Origin: Paenibacillus nanensis
GTDB lineage: Bacteria; Bacillota; Bacilli; Paenibacillales; Paenibacillaceae
Direction: 5' to 3'
Length of the DNA: 64,000 nucleotides
Assembly: GCF_003583765.1 (NCBI RefSeq)
Contig: NZ_QXQA01000008.1
Span: 185,774-249,773 of the forward strand
Made by a program: the position numbers and the translations under genes. Numbering within the stretch: the stretch's first letter is position 1; each line of letters starts with the position of its first letter. Of this stretch, positions 24,610 through 33,978 are shown piece after piece. The notes under the pieces are model-generated. The model saw nothing but the letters and a program-made list of their open reading frames with translations, had not been told where the DNA came from and ran no database searches.

Positions 24610-27600
24610 TTACGCAATCGGTTCGCTCATCCGCAGCAGAAGGGCGACCGCCTCCGCTCTTGTAGAGCCCGCAAGCGGCGCAAAGCTGTTGTCCGACTTG
24701 CCCTGGACGTAGCCGAGTTCTTTCGCCGCTGCGATAAAGCCCTGCGCCCATTCCGGAATCGCGTCATGGTCGGCGAACGGGCGGCTACCGGAGGAAGGAA
24801 GCGGTGCTAGTCCAGCCGCCCTCGCAGCCATCGTCACCATTTCGGCGCGCGTCACCGGAGCGTCCGGACGAAACGTGCCGTCGTCATAGCCGCTGATGAT
24901 GCCAAGCTCTACGGCTTTAGCGATTGCGTCTGCTGCCCATGCTGGTATGTGGCCGGCATCCGCGAACGAATGAGCTTCTGTTCGGGCGCCTCCTGGTTCC
25001 ATGTTATCTGCCGCCAGCGCATTGATCAGCATTACGATGAACTGTGCGCGTGTCAGCTTTGCATCGGGCCGGAAATTGCCGTCTTCATAGCCGCTGACGA
25101 TGCCGCAGCCGGAGGCCTTCGTCACGATGCCCTCCGCCCAGTGGCCGGCCAGATCGCCAAACGTCCGCGGAGCGGCTCCAGTAGGCTCACATACGAGAGG
25201 AGCTGACGGCTTCTCCGTCTCCTCTTCCGGATCTTCCGTCTCCTCCGGCTCGGCTGGCGGCACGTACGGAAACGGCATCCGTGTCACCTTCAGGGTATAG
25301 ACCAGCACGGTCGTGCCGTCTTGCGCTGTTACCTCAATCGCGAAGGTCTGCGTCCCCACCGATAATGTGACGGGATTATCAATGACGGTCCCTTCCTGCA
25401 AAATACGAATCGTCGCCTTTGCGTCCTCCGGCTCCGCCGCGATCGATATGCTGGACTGGAAATAAGGGGCAGTTGCCGTATAGTCCATCGTCGCTCCGTC
25501 GAACTCTTCGCCCAGAGGAACATCCTTCAGCTCCAGCAGTCCTAACCTTGCGTTGTCCGAAACGACTTGGAAAGTCTGCTCCGCGGAACGGTTGCTTGCG
25601 TTGCCGGCCAGGTCTGTCGCGAGAGCCCGTACAGCATGCTCGCCAATAGCAAGCTCTGCAGCAGGCGTAAAGCTCCACTGGCCATTCATATCCGCTTCAA
25701 CGTCTCCCGCATGCTCTCCGTCCAAGTAGATGGAGATGCTTGCGCCAGGCTCGGAGATGCCCGAGATGACCGGTTTGCGCTGATTCGTCACAGAGCCCTC
25801 CGTCGGCTGCGAGACGGTTGGAATGGCTGGTTTGGCTGTATCAATCGTGAACGAAACCATCTCCGATTGCTCGCTTTCGTTGCCTGCGGCGTCTTTGGAC
25901 AATACGGCTAGTGTATGGGTGCCGTCAGCAATAGGCTCGGCGGGTACGTAAGTCCACTCGCCGTTATCTCCAGCCGCAGCTTCCGCAAGCTTAGAGCCGT
26001 CCAGGATGAAGCTGATGATCGATCCTGCCTCTGCTCGTCCCGACCATGCCGGCTTAGCCGTCGGAACATGTGCTCCTTCGATCGGAGCTTCAATTATCGG
26101 CGTCTCTGGGGCGAGTGTGTCGATCGTCCAGGCGACCGTATCCGATGACGCTCCGGCATTGCCTGCCGTATCGGTTGCAAACGCCTGAAGCGTATGCGGG
26201 CCGTCATGCAGAGCAGACGTCGGAGAATAGCTCCATAAGCCGTCCTCATCGACGTTCACTTCGATATCGTCGTCGCGGCCATCAAGCAGCAGCGTGACGA
26301 CCGACCCTTTCTCCGCCGTCCCAGTGAAAATGGCGCGGTTATCATTCGTCACGGTATCGCCAACCGGCGACGTGATTGCCGGCTCCTCCGGCGCTTCCGT
26401 ATCGAGCGTCCAGCTAACCGTACCGGAGGCCGGGCTGGCATTACCCGCAGCGTCCGTTGCGATGGCTTTCCAGACATAAACGCCGTCGTCAAGCGGCTTG
26501 TCGTACGTGATCGCCCAGGTTCCATCCTCTTTTGCTGTTGTTGTTTCAACCGCAGTCCGTTCTTCATCCAGATATAGGTCGACTTTCGCATGCGGCTCCG
26601 CTTCACCCTTCACGACCAGCACCGGATTATTAATTGCAGCCCCTGGTGCCGGCTCGAGGATGACCGGCTTGCCCGGCGGAGTCGTATCAACCGTCAGCGT
26701 TATGCTGGCGGCTTCCTCGCTTTCATTACCCGCCGAATCGACTGCAATGGCAGTGATTTCATAAACGCCATCCGCGAGCGCGCTGGCGGGTGTATATGAC
26801 CATTCGCCGCGGTCATCATCCGCTTTGACCAGAGGCAGAAGCTGTCCGTTCCATTCCAGCTGTATGGTAGAGCCCTTTTCCGCCGTGCCCCTCAGCTGCG
26901 GCAACGCGTCATTCGTTACAACGCCGTCCTCCGGCGACAGAATAAGCGGCGCCTCAGGGGCCGTCCGGTCGATGCGGGCCGTCCATTCGGCTGTTTCACT
27001 CAGGTTGCCCGCAAGATCAATAGATCGAACCGTTACCGTCGTTTCGCCTTCCGCCTTGATGGTGAATGGTTCGGAATACGTCGTCCAGTCCATCTCGGCC
27101 GCGCCGCTTAAGCGGTACTCGGTCTTATCGGTGCCCGACAGCGCATCAACACCGGCTGTGACGTCGACTTCAATATCATCCGGCGTCCAATCGGTCGCGG
27201 AGCCGTTGATGCTTGGCGCTGCCGGCTTCGTCCGGTCCAGCTTCACGACAGTCGTCGCAAGGCTGCTTCTATTTCCCGCGGAGTCAACGGTTCTCGCCGA
27301 TACGGTTGTTTCGCCTTCTGCTGTTACAAGAATTGGGCTTTCGTAAGTTTTCCAGTCTACCGACGTCGCTCCAGACAAGCTGTATTCTACCTTCGCGACG
27401 CCTGAGCCCCCGCTGTCCGCGCCTTCGGAGACCGCGACCGATACGCTTGCGGCGGATACCCACTCATCGGAATGATCATACGAGATGGCAGGTGCCGCCG
27501 GCTTGCTGCGGTCAATACGGGCTGAAGCCGACACTGCCGGACTGGCGTTTCCGGCGTTGTCCACGACCCGGGCCTCGAGCGTGGTGCTTCCTTCGGCCGA

Positions 27601-30600
27601 TATCGTCACAGTTCCCGTATACGTGGTCCAGTCCAGCGCCGTCGCGCCGGTAAGCCGGTATTCCGTCCGCTTGACGCCAGACAACGCGTCACTTCCGCCC
27701 GTCACCGTCATTGTAACATCGGAGGACGTCCAGTCCGCCGAAGAGGACGCGATTGCCGGGGCCTCCGGCGCCTCCGTATCGAGCGTCCAGCTAACCGTAT
27801 CGGAAGCCGGGCTGGCATTGCCCGCAGCGTCCGTTGCGATGGCTTTCCAGACATAAACGCCGTCGTCAAGCGGCTTGTCGTACGTGATCGTCCAGGTTCC
27901 ATCCTCTTTCACTGTTGTTGTTGCAACCGCTGTTCGTTCTTCATTCAGGTACAAGTCAACTTTCGCATGCGGCTCCGCTTCGCCCTTCACAATCAGATCC
28001 GGGTTGTTAATTGCAGCCCCCGGTGCCGGCTCGAGGATGACCGGCTTGCCCGGCGGAGTCGTATCAACCGTCAGCGTTATGCTGGCGGCTTCCTCGCTTT
28101 CATTACCCGCCGAATCGACTGCAATGGCAGTAATTTCATAATCGCCATCCGCAAGCGCGCTGGCGGGTGTATATGACCATTCGCCGCGGTCATTATCCGC
28201 TTTAACCAGAGGCAGAGGCTGCCCGTTCCATTCCAGCTGTATGCTAGAGCCCTTTTCCGCCGTGCCCCTCAGCTGCGGCAACGCGTCATTCGTTACAACG
28301 CCGTCCTCCGGCGACAGAATAAGCGGCGCCTCAGGGGCCGTCCGGTCGATGCGGGCCGTCCATTCGGCTGTTTCACTCAGGTTGCCCGCAAGATCAATAG
28401 ATCGAACCGTTACCGTCGTTTCGCCTTCCGCCTTGATGGTGAATGGTTCGGAATACGTCGTCCAGTCCATCTCGGCCGCCCCGCTTAAGCGGTACTCGGT
28501 CTTATCGGTGCCCGACAGCGCATCAACACCGGCTGTGACGTCGACTTCAATATCATCCGGCGTCCAATCGGTCGCGGAGCCGCTGATGCTTGGCGCTGCC
28601 GGCTTCGTCCGGTCCAGCTTCACGACAGTCGTCGCAAGGCTGCTTCTATTTCCCGCGGAGTCAACGGTTCTCGCCGATACGGTTGTTTCGCCTTCTGCTG
28701 TTACAAGAATTGGGCTTTCGTAGGTTTTCCAGTCTACCGACGTCGCTCCAGACAAGCTGTATTCTACCTTCGCGACGCCTGAGCCCCCGCTGTCCGCGCC
28801 TTCGGAGACCGCGACCGATACGCTTGCGGCGGATACCCACTCATCGGAATGATCATACGAGATGGCAGGTGCCGCCGGCTTGCTGCGGTCAACACGGGCT
28901 GAAGCCGACACTGCCGGACTGGCGTTTCCTGCGTTGTCCACAACCCGGGCCTCGAGTACGGTGCTTCCTTCGGCCGATATCGTCACAGTTCCCGTATACG
29001 TGGTCCAGTCCAGCGTCGTCGCGCCGGTAAGCCGGTACTCCGTCCGCTTGACGCCTGACAGCGCGTCGCTTCCGCCCGTCACCGTCATTGTAACATCGGA
29101 GGACGTCCAGTCCGCCGAAGAGGACGCGACTGCGGGCGCAGCGGGTTTTGTCCGATCAAGACGGACGGATGTTGACGCCGTATTGCCGACGTTGCCTGCA
29201 AGGTCTACCGTTCTGGCAATGACCGTCGTTGTTCCTTCCGAAGTTATAGTGATCGGCACGCTATAATCGGTCCATCCCAGCGTTGTCGCGCCCGACAAGC
29301 TGTATTCGACCCGGTCTGCGCCGGAGCCGCCCGTATCCGCGCCTGCAGCGGCCGTTACTTTGACGCTTGCTGCCGGACTCCACTCCGTCGTCTCCGGAGT
29401 AAGGGTCGGAGCATCCGGCGCTTTCTTATCGATAGACTGTGTCGCCAAAGCTTCAGAACTCACGTTGCCAGCCCGGTCCACAACCCTCGCGGCAACCACG
29501 GTCTGGCCGTCGTTCGTAATGTTGATGGGAACCGTATAGGTTCTCCAGTTTTGGGTTGTCGCGCCCGACAATTTATATTCGATAAGCATAACGCCGGAGC
29601 CCGTGTCTGCCCCTGTAATGGAGACGTTAAGGTTCGTTGCGGACCATCCGGAATCGTTAGGCGTAATCACCGGCAGGGATGGGGCTGTTCGGTCGATGCT
29701 CACCGTGCTTGTGCCCGTGCTGCTTACATTGCCCGCATTATCGATTGTTCTTGCGTGAACGGTCGTTTGACCTTCGGCGGATATGGCGACTGGAGCGGCA
29801 TAAGCTGTCCAGGCGCGCGTTGTAGCGCCGCTCAGACTGTATTCGGTTCGCGCTGCTCCCGAGGTTGCGTCGCTCCCCGCCGCGACTGTTACGCTGACGC
29901 TTGCGGCATTCGTCCATACTCCCGCATTATGCGTCACCGTCGGGGCTGTCGGCTGTGTTTTGTCCACCTTTGCTGTGGCTGTTCTGCTTGTGCTTATATT
30001 CCCTGCCCGGTCGACCGTTCTTGCTTCGATGACCGTCTGCCCGTCAGCGCTTATCTTTATCGGTCCGTTGTACGTCGCCCAGCTTGAGTTGGTTGCTCCG
30101 GAAAGTCTATACTCCGTCCTGCTGACACCGGCTCCGCCCATGTCTATACCCGGAGCAATCGTCACGGTAACATCCGCGTTGCTCCAGTTTGTCTCAGAGA
30201 GCGTGACAGCAGGAACGGTAGGACTCGTCCTATCGATAAAGACGACGGTCGATTGAATGTTGCTCACGTGGCCTACGTTGTCCACGCTTCTCGCTTGTAT
30301 TGTCGTCTCTCCCTGTGCAGTAATTGTCACGGTACCGGTATAGGTCGTCCACCCAAGCGACGTCGCCCCCAACAGACTGAACTCTTGTCTTTGGATCCCT
30401 GAGCCCGATCCGTCACTCGCGCCCGTGAGCGTAAAAGTGACATCAGTTGATGACCACGAAGTTGTAGAACGGTTAATCGACGGTGAAGTAGGGACTGTTT
30501 TGTCGACCTTCGCCACAGCAGTCGAGACTTCGCTTATATTACCGGCGTTATCGACGGTTCTCGCGCTGATTGTCGTCTGCCCTGTAGCCGTAACGGCAAT

Positions 30601-31758
30601 TGGCGAGCCGTCGTACGTTGTCCAACCCTGCGTCATCGCGCCGGATAGGCTGAACTCCGTACGGTTCACGCCAGTTCCGGCATCCGTCCCTGCAACGATG
30701 GCGACCTCGATATCGGACGTGCTCCAGCCGGAAGGTACGCCCGAAATGACGGGCGCGGTCGGCGGATCAAAGTCGAAGGTAAGCTTATATACAGTCTGGT
30801 TTGCAACAGCGCTTGTTTCATCGTAGCCCCCAATCACGTATACATCGCCGCCAAGGGCTACCAGGCTTGCATTCACCAATCGGGTCGGATTGGGGCTGTC
30901 CATCTTCCACGTATTGGAGGCTGGATCATACAAATAAAAATAGTTTTTGCCCATAACCAATACTTTTCCGTTAGGCAGCGTGATCTGAGCGTGTCCGGAA
31001 AATACATCCCCCCCGTCAAATGGCATGTGTGCAGCTTCCGTCCACGTGTTGGACGACGGGTCGTAAAGAAAAGACCGAAGAGTCAGAACAATACTGTTCT
31101 GTCCTCCCGTCACCAGCACCCGTCCGTCGTTGAGTGTGCTTTGGACGGCTCCGTAAAGGCCGATGGGCAAAGGAGCGACTTCGTTCCATTCGTTGGCGCC
31201 AGGGTCATAAATATAAGCGTTGCTGTACAATGTGCTGCTATATACGGAGTACACGCTGTCAGCGCCGCCCGCGATCAATACCCTTCCGTCTGTTAGCGTG
31301 CTCTGTGAATTCCCGACGATATTTTTGGGCAATGCCGCCGCGTTCGTCCATGAATTCGTGAACGGACTATAGATACGTGGCTGATTATTGTACACGTACC
31401 CGATACCGTTCACGAACTGATGGCCCCCGGTAACGAGCACGCGACTGTCGCTTAGCATGGATTGGCGGTGGTAGGCCAGCTGCAGAGCGGGCACGTGAGA
31501 GGACCAGGTTTGATTAGCGGGGTTAAACATATAGCTCTGCGAAGGGTAACCGGTACTTCCCGTCTGTCCTCCGGTGAATAAAATCTGGGAGCCCAGCATC
31601 ACGGGGCTCGCTGCCCCTAATACTGCATTCGCAGGCAGGTTGGCCGAAGCCGGCAGCGCCGTCATCGTAACGGCGGCATAGGCGCGCCGGTCCTCTCCAA
31701 ATGGGATGAATATAGATAAGATCACGATTAGCAGAAGCCCTGGAATGATTTTGCGCAT
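24610..31758 (-). CDS. Giant S-layer-anchored surface protein: kelch propeller, OmpL47-like and Ig-like repeats, three SLH domains
   Basis: A 2382-residue secreted protein. Signal peptide 1-29 (AYAA). Residues 30-330 carry about six kelch units (VLVTGGQ... YDPSSNTWTEAA pattern), a beta-propeller. From about 335 come nine OmpL47-like modules of 80-90 residues (RTEYRLSGAT..WTTY..P..I..EG.TTV.AR.VD.AGN.S), two Ig-like modules, then a second copy of the last five modules (three OmpL47-like, two Ig-like), and three further Ig-like modules (TVTND...GTAEKGS). A cadherin-like beta-sandwich lies at about 2060-2150, then a Pro/Glu linker and three SLH repeats at about 2185-2380 that bind wall polysaccharide. 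GAAGGAGGG precedes the ATG. It is probably an adhesin or S-layer-associated stalk; the propeller would be the distal head. Confidence 0.92.
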   Translation of the reverse strand: MRKIIPGLLLIVILSIFIPFGEDRRAYAAVTMTALPASANLPANAVLGAASPVMLGSQILFTGGQTGSTGYPSQSYMFNPANQTWSSHVPALQLAYHRQSMLSDSRVLVTGGHQFVNGIGYVYNNQPRIYSPFTNSWTNAAALPKNIVGNSQSTLTDGRVLIAGGADSVYSVYSSTLYSNAYIYDPGANEWNEVAPLPIGLYGAVQSTLNDGRVLVTGGQNSIVLTLRSFLYDPSSNTWTEAAHMPFDGGDVFSGHAQITLPNGKVLVMGKNYFYLYDPASNTWKMDSPNPTRLVNASLVALGGDVYVIGGYDETSAVANQTVYKLTFDFDPPTAPVISGVPSGWSTSDIEVAIVAGTDAGTGVNRTEFSLSGAMTQGWTTYDGSPIAVTATGQTTISARTVDNAGNISEVSTAVAKVDKTVPTSPSINRSTTSWSSTDVTFTLTGASDGSGSGIQRQEFSLLGATSLGWTTYTGTVTITAQGETTIQARSVDNVGHVSNIQSTVVFIDRTSPTVPAVTLSETNWSNADVTVTIAPGIDMGGAGVSRTEYRLSGATNSSWATYNGPIKISADGQTVIEARTVDRAGNISTSRTATAKVDKTQPTAPTVTHNAGVWTNAASVSVTVAAGSDATSGAARTEYSLSGATTRAWTAYAAPVAISAEGQTTVHARTIDNAGNVSSTGTSTVSIDRTAPSLPVITPNDSGWSATNLNVSITGADTGSGVMLIEYKLSGATTQNWRTYTVPINITNDGQTVVAARVVDRAGNVSSEALATQSIDKKAPDAPTLTPETTEWSPAASVKVTAAAGADTGGSGADRVEYSLSGATTLGWTDYSVPITITSEGTTTVIARTVDLAGNVGNTASTSVRLDRTKPAAPAVASSSADWTSSDVTMTVTGGSDALSGVKRTEYRLTGATTLDWTTYTGTVTISAEGSTVLEARVVDNAGNASPAVSASARVDRSKPAAPAISYDHSDEWVSAASVSVAVSEGADSGGSGVAKVEYSLSGATSVDWKTYESPILVTAEGETTVSARTVDSAGNRSSLATTVVKLDRTKPAAPSISGSATDWTPDDIEVDVTAGVDALSGTDKTEYRLSGAAEMDWTTYSEPFTIKAEGETTVTVRSIDLAGNLSETAEWTARIDRTAPEAPLILSPEDGVVTNDALPQLRGTAEKGSSIQLEWNGQPLPLVKADNDRGEWSYTPASALADGDYEITAIAVDSAGNESEEAASITLTVDTTPPGKPVILEPAPGAAINNPDLIVKGEAEPHAKVDLYLNEERTAVATTTVKEDGTWTITYDKPLDDGVYVWKAIATDAAGNASPASDTVSWTLDTEAPEAPAIASSSADWTSSDVTMTVTGGSDALSGVKRTEYRLTGATALDWTTYTGTVTISAEGSTTLEARVVDNAGNASPAVSASARIDRSKPAAPAISYDHSDEWVSAASVSVAVSEGADSGGSGVAKVEYSLSGATSVDWKTYESPILVTAEGETTVSARTVDSAGNRSSLATTVVKLDRTKPAAPSINGSATDWTPDDIEVDVTAGVDALSGTDKTEYRLSGAAEMDWTTYSEPFTIKAEGETTVTVRSIDLAGNLSETAEWTARIDRTAPEAPLILSPEDGVVTNDALPQLRGTAEKGSTIQLEWNGQLLPLVKADDDRGEWSYTPASALADGVYEITAIAVDSAGNESEEAASITLTVDTTPPGKPVILEPAPGAAINNPVLVVKGEAEPHAKVDLYLDEERTAVETTTAKEDGTWAITYDKPLDDGVYVWKAIATDAAGNASPASGTVSWTLDTEAPEEPAITSPVGDTVTNDNRAIFTGTAEKGSVVTLLLDGRDDDIEVNVDEDGLWSYSPTSALHDGPHTLQAFATDTAGNAGASSDTVAWTIDTLAPETPIIEAPIEGAHVPTAKPAWSGRAEAGSIISFILDGSKLAEAAAGDNGEWTYVPAEPIADGTHTLAVLSKDAAGNESEQSEMVSFTIDTAKPAIPTVSQPTEGSVTNQRKPVISGISEPGASISIYLDGEHAGDVEADMNGQWSFTPAAELAIGEHAVRALATDLAGNASNRSAEQTFQVVSDNARLGLLELKDVPLGEEFDGATMDYTATAPYFQSSISIAAEPEDAKATIRILQEGTVIDNPVTLSVGTQTFAIEVTAQDGTTVLVYTLKVTRMPFPYVPPAEPEETEDPEEETEKPSAPLVCEPTGAAPRTFGDLAGHWAEGIVTKASGCGIVSGYEDGNFRPDAKLTRAQFIVMLINALAADNMEPGGARTEAHSFADAGHIPAWAADAIAKAVELGIISGYDDGTFRPDAPVTRAEMVTMAARAAGLAPLPSSGSRPFADHDAIPEWAQGFIAAAKELGYVQGKSDNSFAPLAGSTRAEAVALLLRMSEPIA
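26374..29127 (-). repeat. Tandem duplication of 1377 bp (459 codons) inside the giant SLH gene
   Basis: Two direct copies, about 26374-27750 and 27751-29127, line up with a constant offset of 1377 bp, checked at both ends (26401 with 27778; 27721 with 29098). By eye the proteins differ at roughly 15 of 459 residues. Each copy holds three OmpL47-like and two Ig-like modules. The frame is kept. Confidence 0.92.
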
Positions 31759-31794
31759 TCGATGTTTCCCTCCTTCACCAAAATTGGCGCTCTC

Positions 31795-31840
31795 ATCATA
31801 GCAAATCGGAGATTTGATTCCTATTAACTTTCGTTAATAG
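31795..31840 (-). promoter_or_regulatory. Promoter region and palindromes upstream of the giant SLH gene
   Basis: On the minus strand a -10-like TATGAT lies at 31800-31795 with no good -35. The missing -35 area is occupied by CTATTAAC-TTTC-GTTAATAG (31821-31840), perfect 8-bp arms, and by CAAATC-GGA-GATTTG (31802-31816) in the spacer. This fits control by a dimeric activator or repressor. Confidence 0.6.
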
Positions 31841-31963
31841 ATTGCCTATTTCGCAGGGAAGGAGATGAATATACCTATCTATAATGAATAGTTTTCCTCC
31901 CAATTACCAAGTTTATTGAGGTGATTCCCTTCATGGCTCGGTCGTTCATTCTATTAAGCGTGG

Positions 31964-32013
31964 TTGCTTTATTATTGCCTACCGCATATAATACTGAATA
32001 AATGTTCAGTATT
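31964..32013 (+). promoter_or_regulatory. Promoter and palindromic operator of the tetR-type gene
   Basis: TTGCTT at 31964-31969, a 17-bp spacer and a perfect TATAAT at 31987-31992. The operator AATACTGAA-N6-TTCAGTATT (31990-32013) has perfect 9-bp arms and overlaps the -10 box, so binding there would block the promoter. A related site precedes the MFS gene. Confidence 0.85.
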
Positions 32014-32040
32014 TGGCCGACGAACGGTGGGTGAGACCAG

Positions 32041-32640
32041 TTGAATAAAAAAAAGCAGCAAACCGAGCAGACAAAAAAGAAGATCGCCGATGCCGCCAAG
32101 GTATTATTTATGCAAAAGGGCTATAAAGCCTCATCGATCGAAGAAATCGTGAAAGCAACCGGGTGCAGCGCGGGCAACATCTATTATCATTTTAAAAGTA
32201 AGGAAGGGCTTTTCTTGCATCTCATGGAAGAATGGGACAAGGAATGGGAAGAAAGATGGCTGACAAAGGAACAGCAGTATCCGACCATTATCGAAAAATT
32301 GCACGGGATGGCCGAGCATTTGGCGCTCGATCAATTCAATCATCCGCTGACGAAGGCCATGGATGAGTTTTTCAACAACTCGGAGAAGGCCTCCGATGTG
32401 GAGGAACGGATTAATGAAATGGTCAAAGGCTACCTCGATTTTAATCGGCAGCTGCTGCAGAAAGGGATCGATAACGGGGAATTGCATGTTACGAACGCTG
32501 CAGGGCTCGCCGTCATTCTGGACAGTTTATTGTATGGTTTAAGTCAGCACACGCGGAGAATGGAGCGAGATGAGACGTTAGCGGCTTATCGGTTGGCGAT
32601 GGACGTGTTTTTGCACGGTATTGCGAATCCGCCCCGCTAG
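32041..32640 (+). CDS. TetR family transcriptional regulator
   Basis: A 199-residue TetR/AcrR repressor. The HTH lies at about residues 10-55 (KIADAAKVLFMQKGYKASSIEEIVKATGCSAGNIYYHFKSKEGLF). The C-terminal ligand-binding region resembles the YfiR/YcdC-type C-terminal domain. It starts at TTG with GGTGAG upstream. A short CCGCTAGCGG hairpin spanning the stop codon, followed by nine T, may end part of the transcripts. The MFS exporter gene follows 61 bases later, and both upstream regions carry the TTCAGTATT motif, so it very likely represses itself and the exporter and is released by the exported drug. Confidence 0.93.
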   Translation: MNKKKQQTEQTKKKIADAAKVLFMQKGYKASSIEEIVKATGCSAGNIYYHFKSKEGLFLHLMEEWDKEWEERWLTKEQQYPTIIEKLHGMAEHLALDQFNHPLTKAMDEFFNNSEKASDVEERINEMVKGYLDFNRQLLQKGIDNGELHVTNAAGLAVILDSLLYGLSQHTRRMERDETLAAYRLAMDVFLHGIANPPR

Positions 32641-32664
32641 CGGTTTTTTTTTGAGATAATCTAG

Positions 32665-32681
32665 AATGAATATTCAGTATT
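32665..32681 (+). promoter_or_regulatory. Probable TetR operator before the MFS gene
   Basis: AATGAATATTCAGTATT repeats the right arm TTCAGTATT of the palindrome at 31990-32013 exactly; its left arm is degenerate. It lies 21 bases before the MFS start codon. Confidence 0.68.
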
Positions 32682-32701
32682 AATATTTGGAGGCATGAAG
32701 C

Positions 32702-33904
32702 ATGGCGTTGTTATTAAGAAACCGGGGATCTGTAATCATCCTCATGTTAAATCTATTTTTAGTTTTCACGGGTATTGGCTTAGTCATCCCCATTATGCCT
32801 CAGTACATGGAGGAGCTGGGGATTAGCGGAGGGACTGTCGGCCTACTGGTTGCGGCCTTTTCCTTGACGCAGTTTCTCTTCTCCCCATTGGCCGGCCGTA
32901 TGGCGGATTCTTTCGGAAGGAAAAGAATGATCGTCATCGGCATGGTCATTTTTTCCCTGTCTGAGGGGCTGTTCGGGATCGCGAATTCTTCCCTTCTGTT
33001 ATTCGTTTCAAGAATGCTCGGCGGCATTAGCGCCGCATTGATTATGCCGGCCGTAATGGCTTACGCGGCGGATGTTACAACGACAGAGGAACGAGCGGCG
33101 GGGATGGGGTATATTAACGCGTCGATTACGACGGGTTTTATTATTGGCCCAGGCATTGGCGGTTATCTTGCCGAATTCGGCATTCGCGTGCCCTTTTACA
33201 CAGCAGCCGCGGCGGGTCTGGTCGCCGCTTGTATGACTTTGTTTCTCCTTAAAGAGTCTCGCGCTTCGAGAAAGGAAGAGTCCGACGCGCCAGCCTTACA
33301 AGGGAGCAGCCTTGCAACTCAACTGATGAACGCTTACCGAGAGCCGTATTTTTTGAGTTTAATTCTCGTATTCGTTGCATCCTTTGGACTGGCGAACTTT
33401 GAAACGGTCTTCGGACTGTTTGTCGATCACAAATTCGGCTTCGATCCCAAGGATATCGCCTTTATCATTACGTTCGGATCGATCGCCGGCGCGGTTGTGC
33501 AGCTTACGGTTTTCAGCTGGATTCTGAACCGTTTCGGCGAGAAGCGCGTCATTACAATCTGCCTTTTCTTCGCCGGCGCGTTTATTCTGGCCACACTTTT
33601 TGTTCATACGTTTTGGCTCATTTTTGCGGTTACATTTATTATCTTTTTGGCCATTGATATTTTGCGCCCGGCCATTAGCACGCAAATGTCAATGCTCGCC
33701 AAAGACCAACAAGGCTACGTCGCGGGCCTAAACTCGGCGTTCACCAGTCTCGGTAACATTGCGGGACCTATTGCGGCCGGTTTTCTGTTCGATCTCGATA
33801 TCAATTATCCGTATATGCTCGCATGCGCGGTGCTTCTCTTCTGCTTCTACCTATCGCTTAGAAATAATAAGCGCGGCAGGCAGAGGGAGAATGCGGTCTC
33901 CTGA
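32702..33904 (+). CDS. MFS drug exporter (DHA1 family)
   Basis: A 400-residue transporter with 12 predicted helices. The motif A between helices 2 and 3 reads GRMADSFGRKRM, and motif C of drug:H+ antiporters appears as GFIIGPGIGGYLAEFG near residue 145. This places it in the DHA1 group (NorA/TetA/YcnB-like), which exports drugs in exchange for protons. TTTGGAGG precedes the ATG. The tetR-type gene upstream and shared operators indicate drug-inducible expression. A bidirectional terminator follows. The substrate is not predictable from sequence. Confidence 0.92.
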   Translation: MALLLRNRGSVIILMLNLFLVFTGIGLVIPIMPQYMEELGISGGTVGLLVAAFSLTQFLFSPLAGRMADSFGRKRMIVIGMVIFSLSEGLFGIANSSLLLFVSRMLGGISAALIMPAVMAYAADVTTTEERAAGMGYINASITTGFIIGPGIGGYLAEFGIRVPFYTAAAAGLVAACMTLFLLKESRASRKEESDAPALQGSSLATQLMNAYREPYFLSLILVFVASFGLANFETVFGLFVDHKFGFDPKDIAFIITFGSIAGAVVQLTVFSWILNRFGEKRVITICLFFAGAFILATLFVHTFWLIFAVTFIIFLAIDILRPAISTQMSMLAKDQQGYVAGLNSAFTSLGNIAGPIAAGFLFDLDINYPYMLACAVLLFCFYLSLRNNKRGRQRENAVS

Positions 33905-33926
33905 TGAAGCCGCATATGCATGAAAA

Positions 33927-33960
33927 GAGGCTGCCGTCGTTCGTTGTGGCAGCCTCGAAT
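33927..33960. terminator. Intrinsic terminator between converging genes
   Basis: GAGGCTGCC pairs with GGCAGCCTC around a 12-base loop. It lies between the MFS gene and the convergent LtrA gene. T-rich flank is stronger on the minus strand. Confidence 0.75.
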
Positions 33961-33978
33961 CTTTGGGGGGCGCTAGAC

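Noticed and set aside
25567..31361. Many plus-strand open frames of 60-180 codons, some repeated twice.
   Set aside because: They mirror the repeat modules of the giant SLH gene on the other strand, and recur only because that gene contains a tandem duplication.
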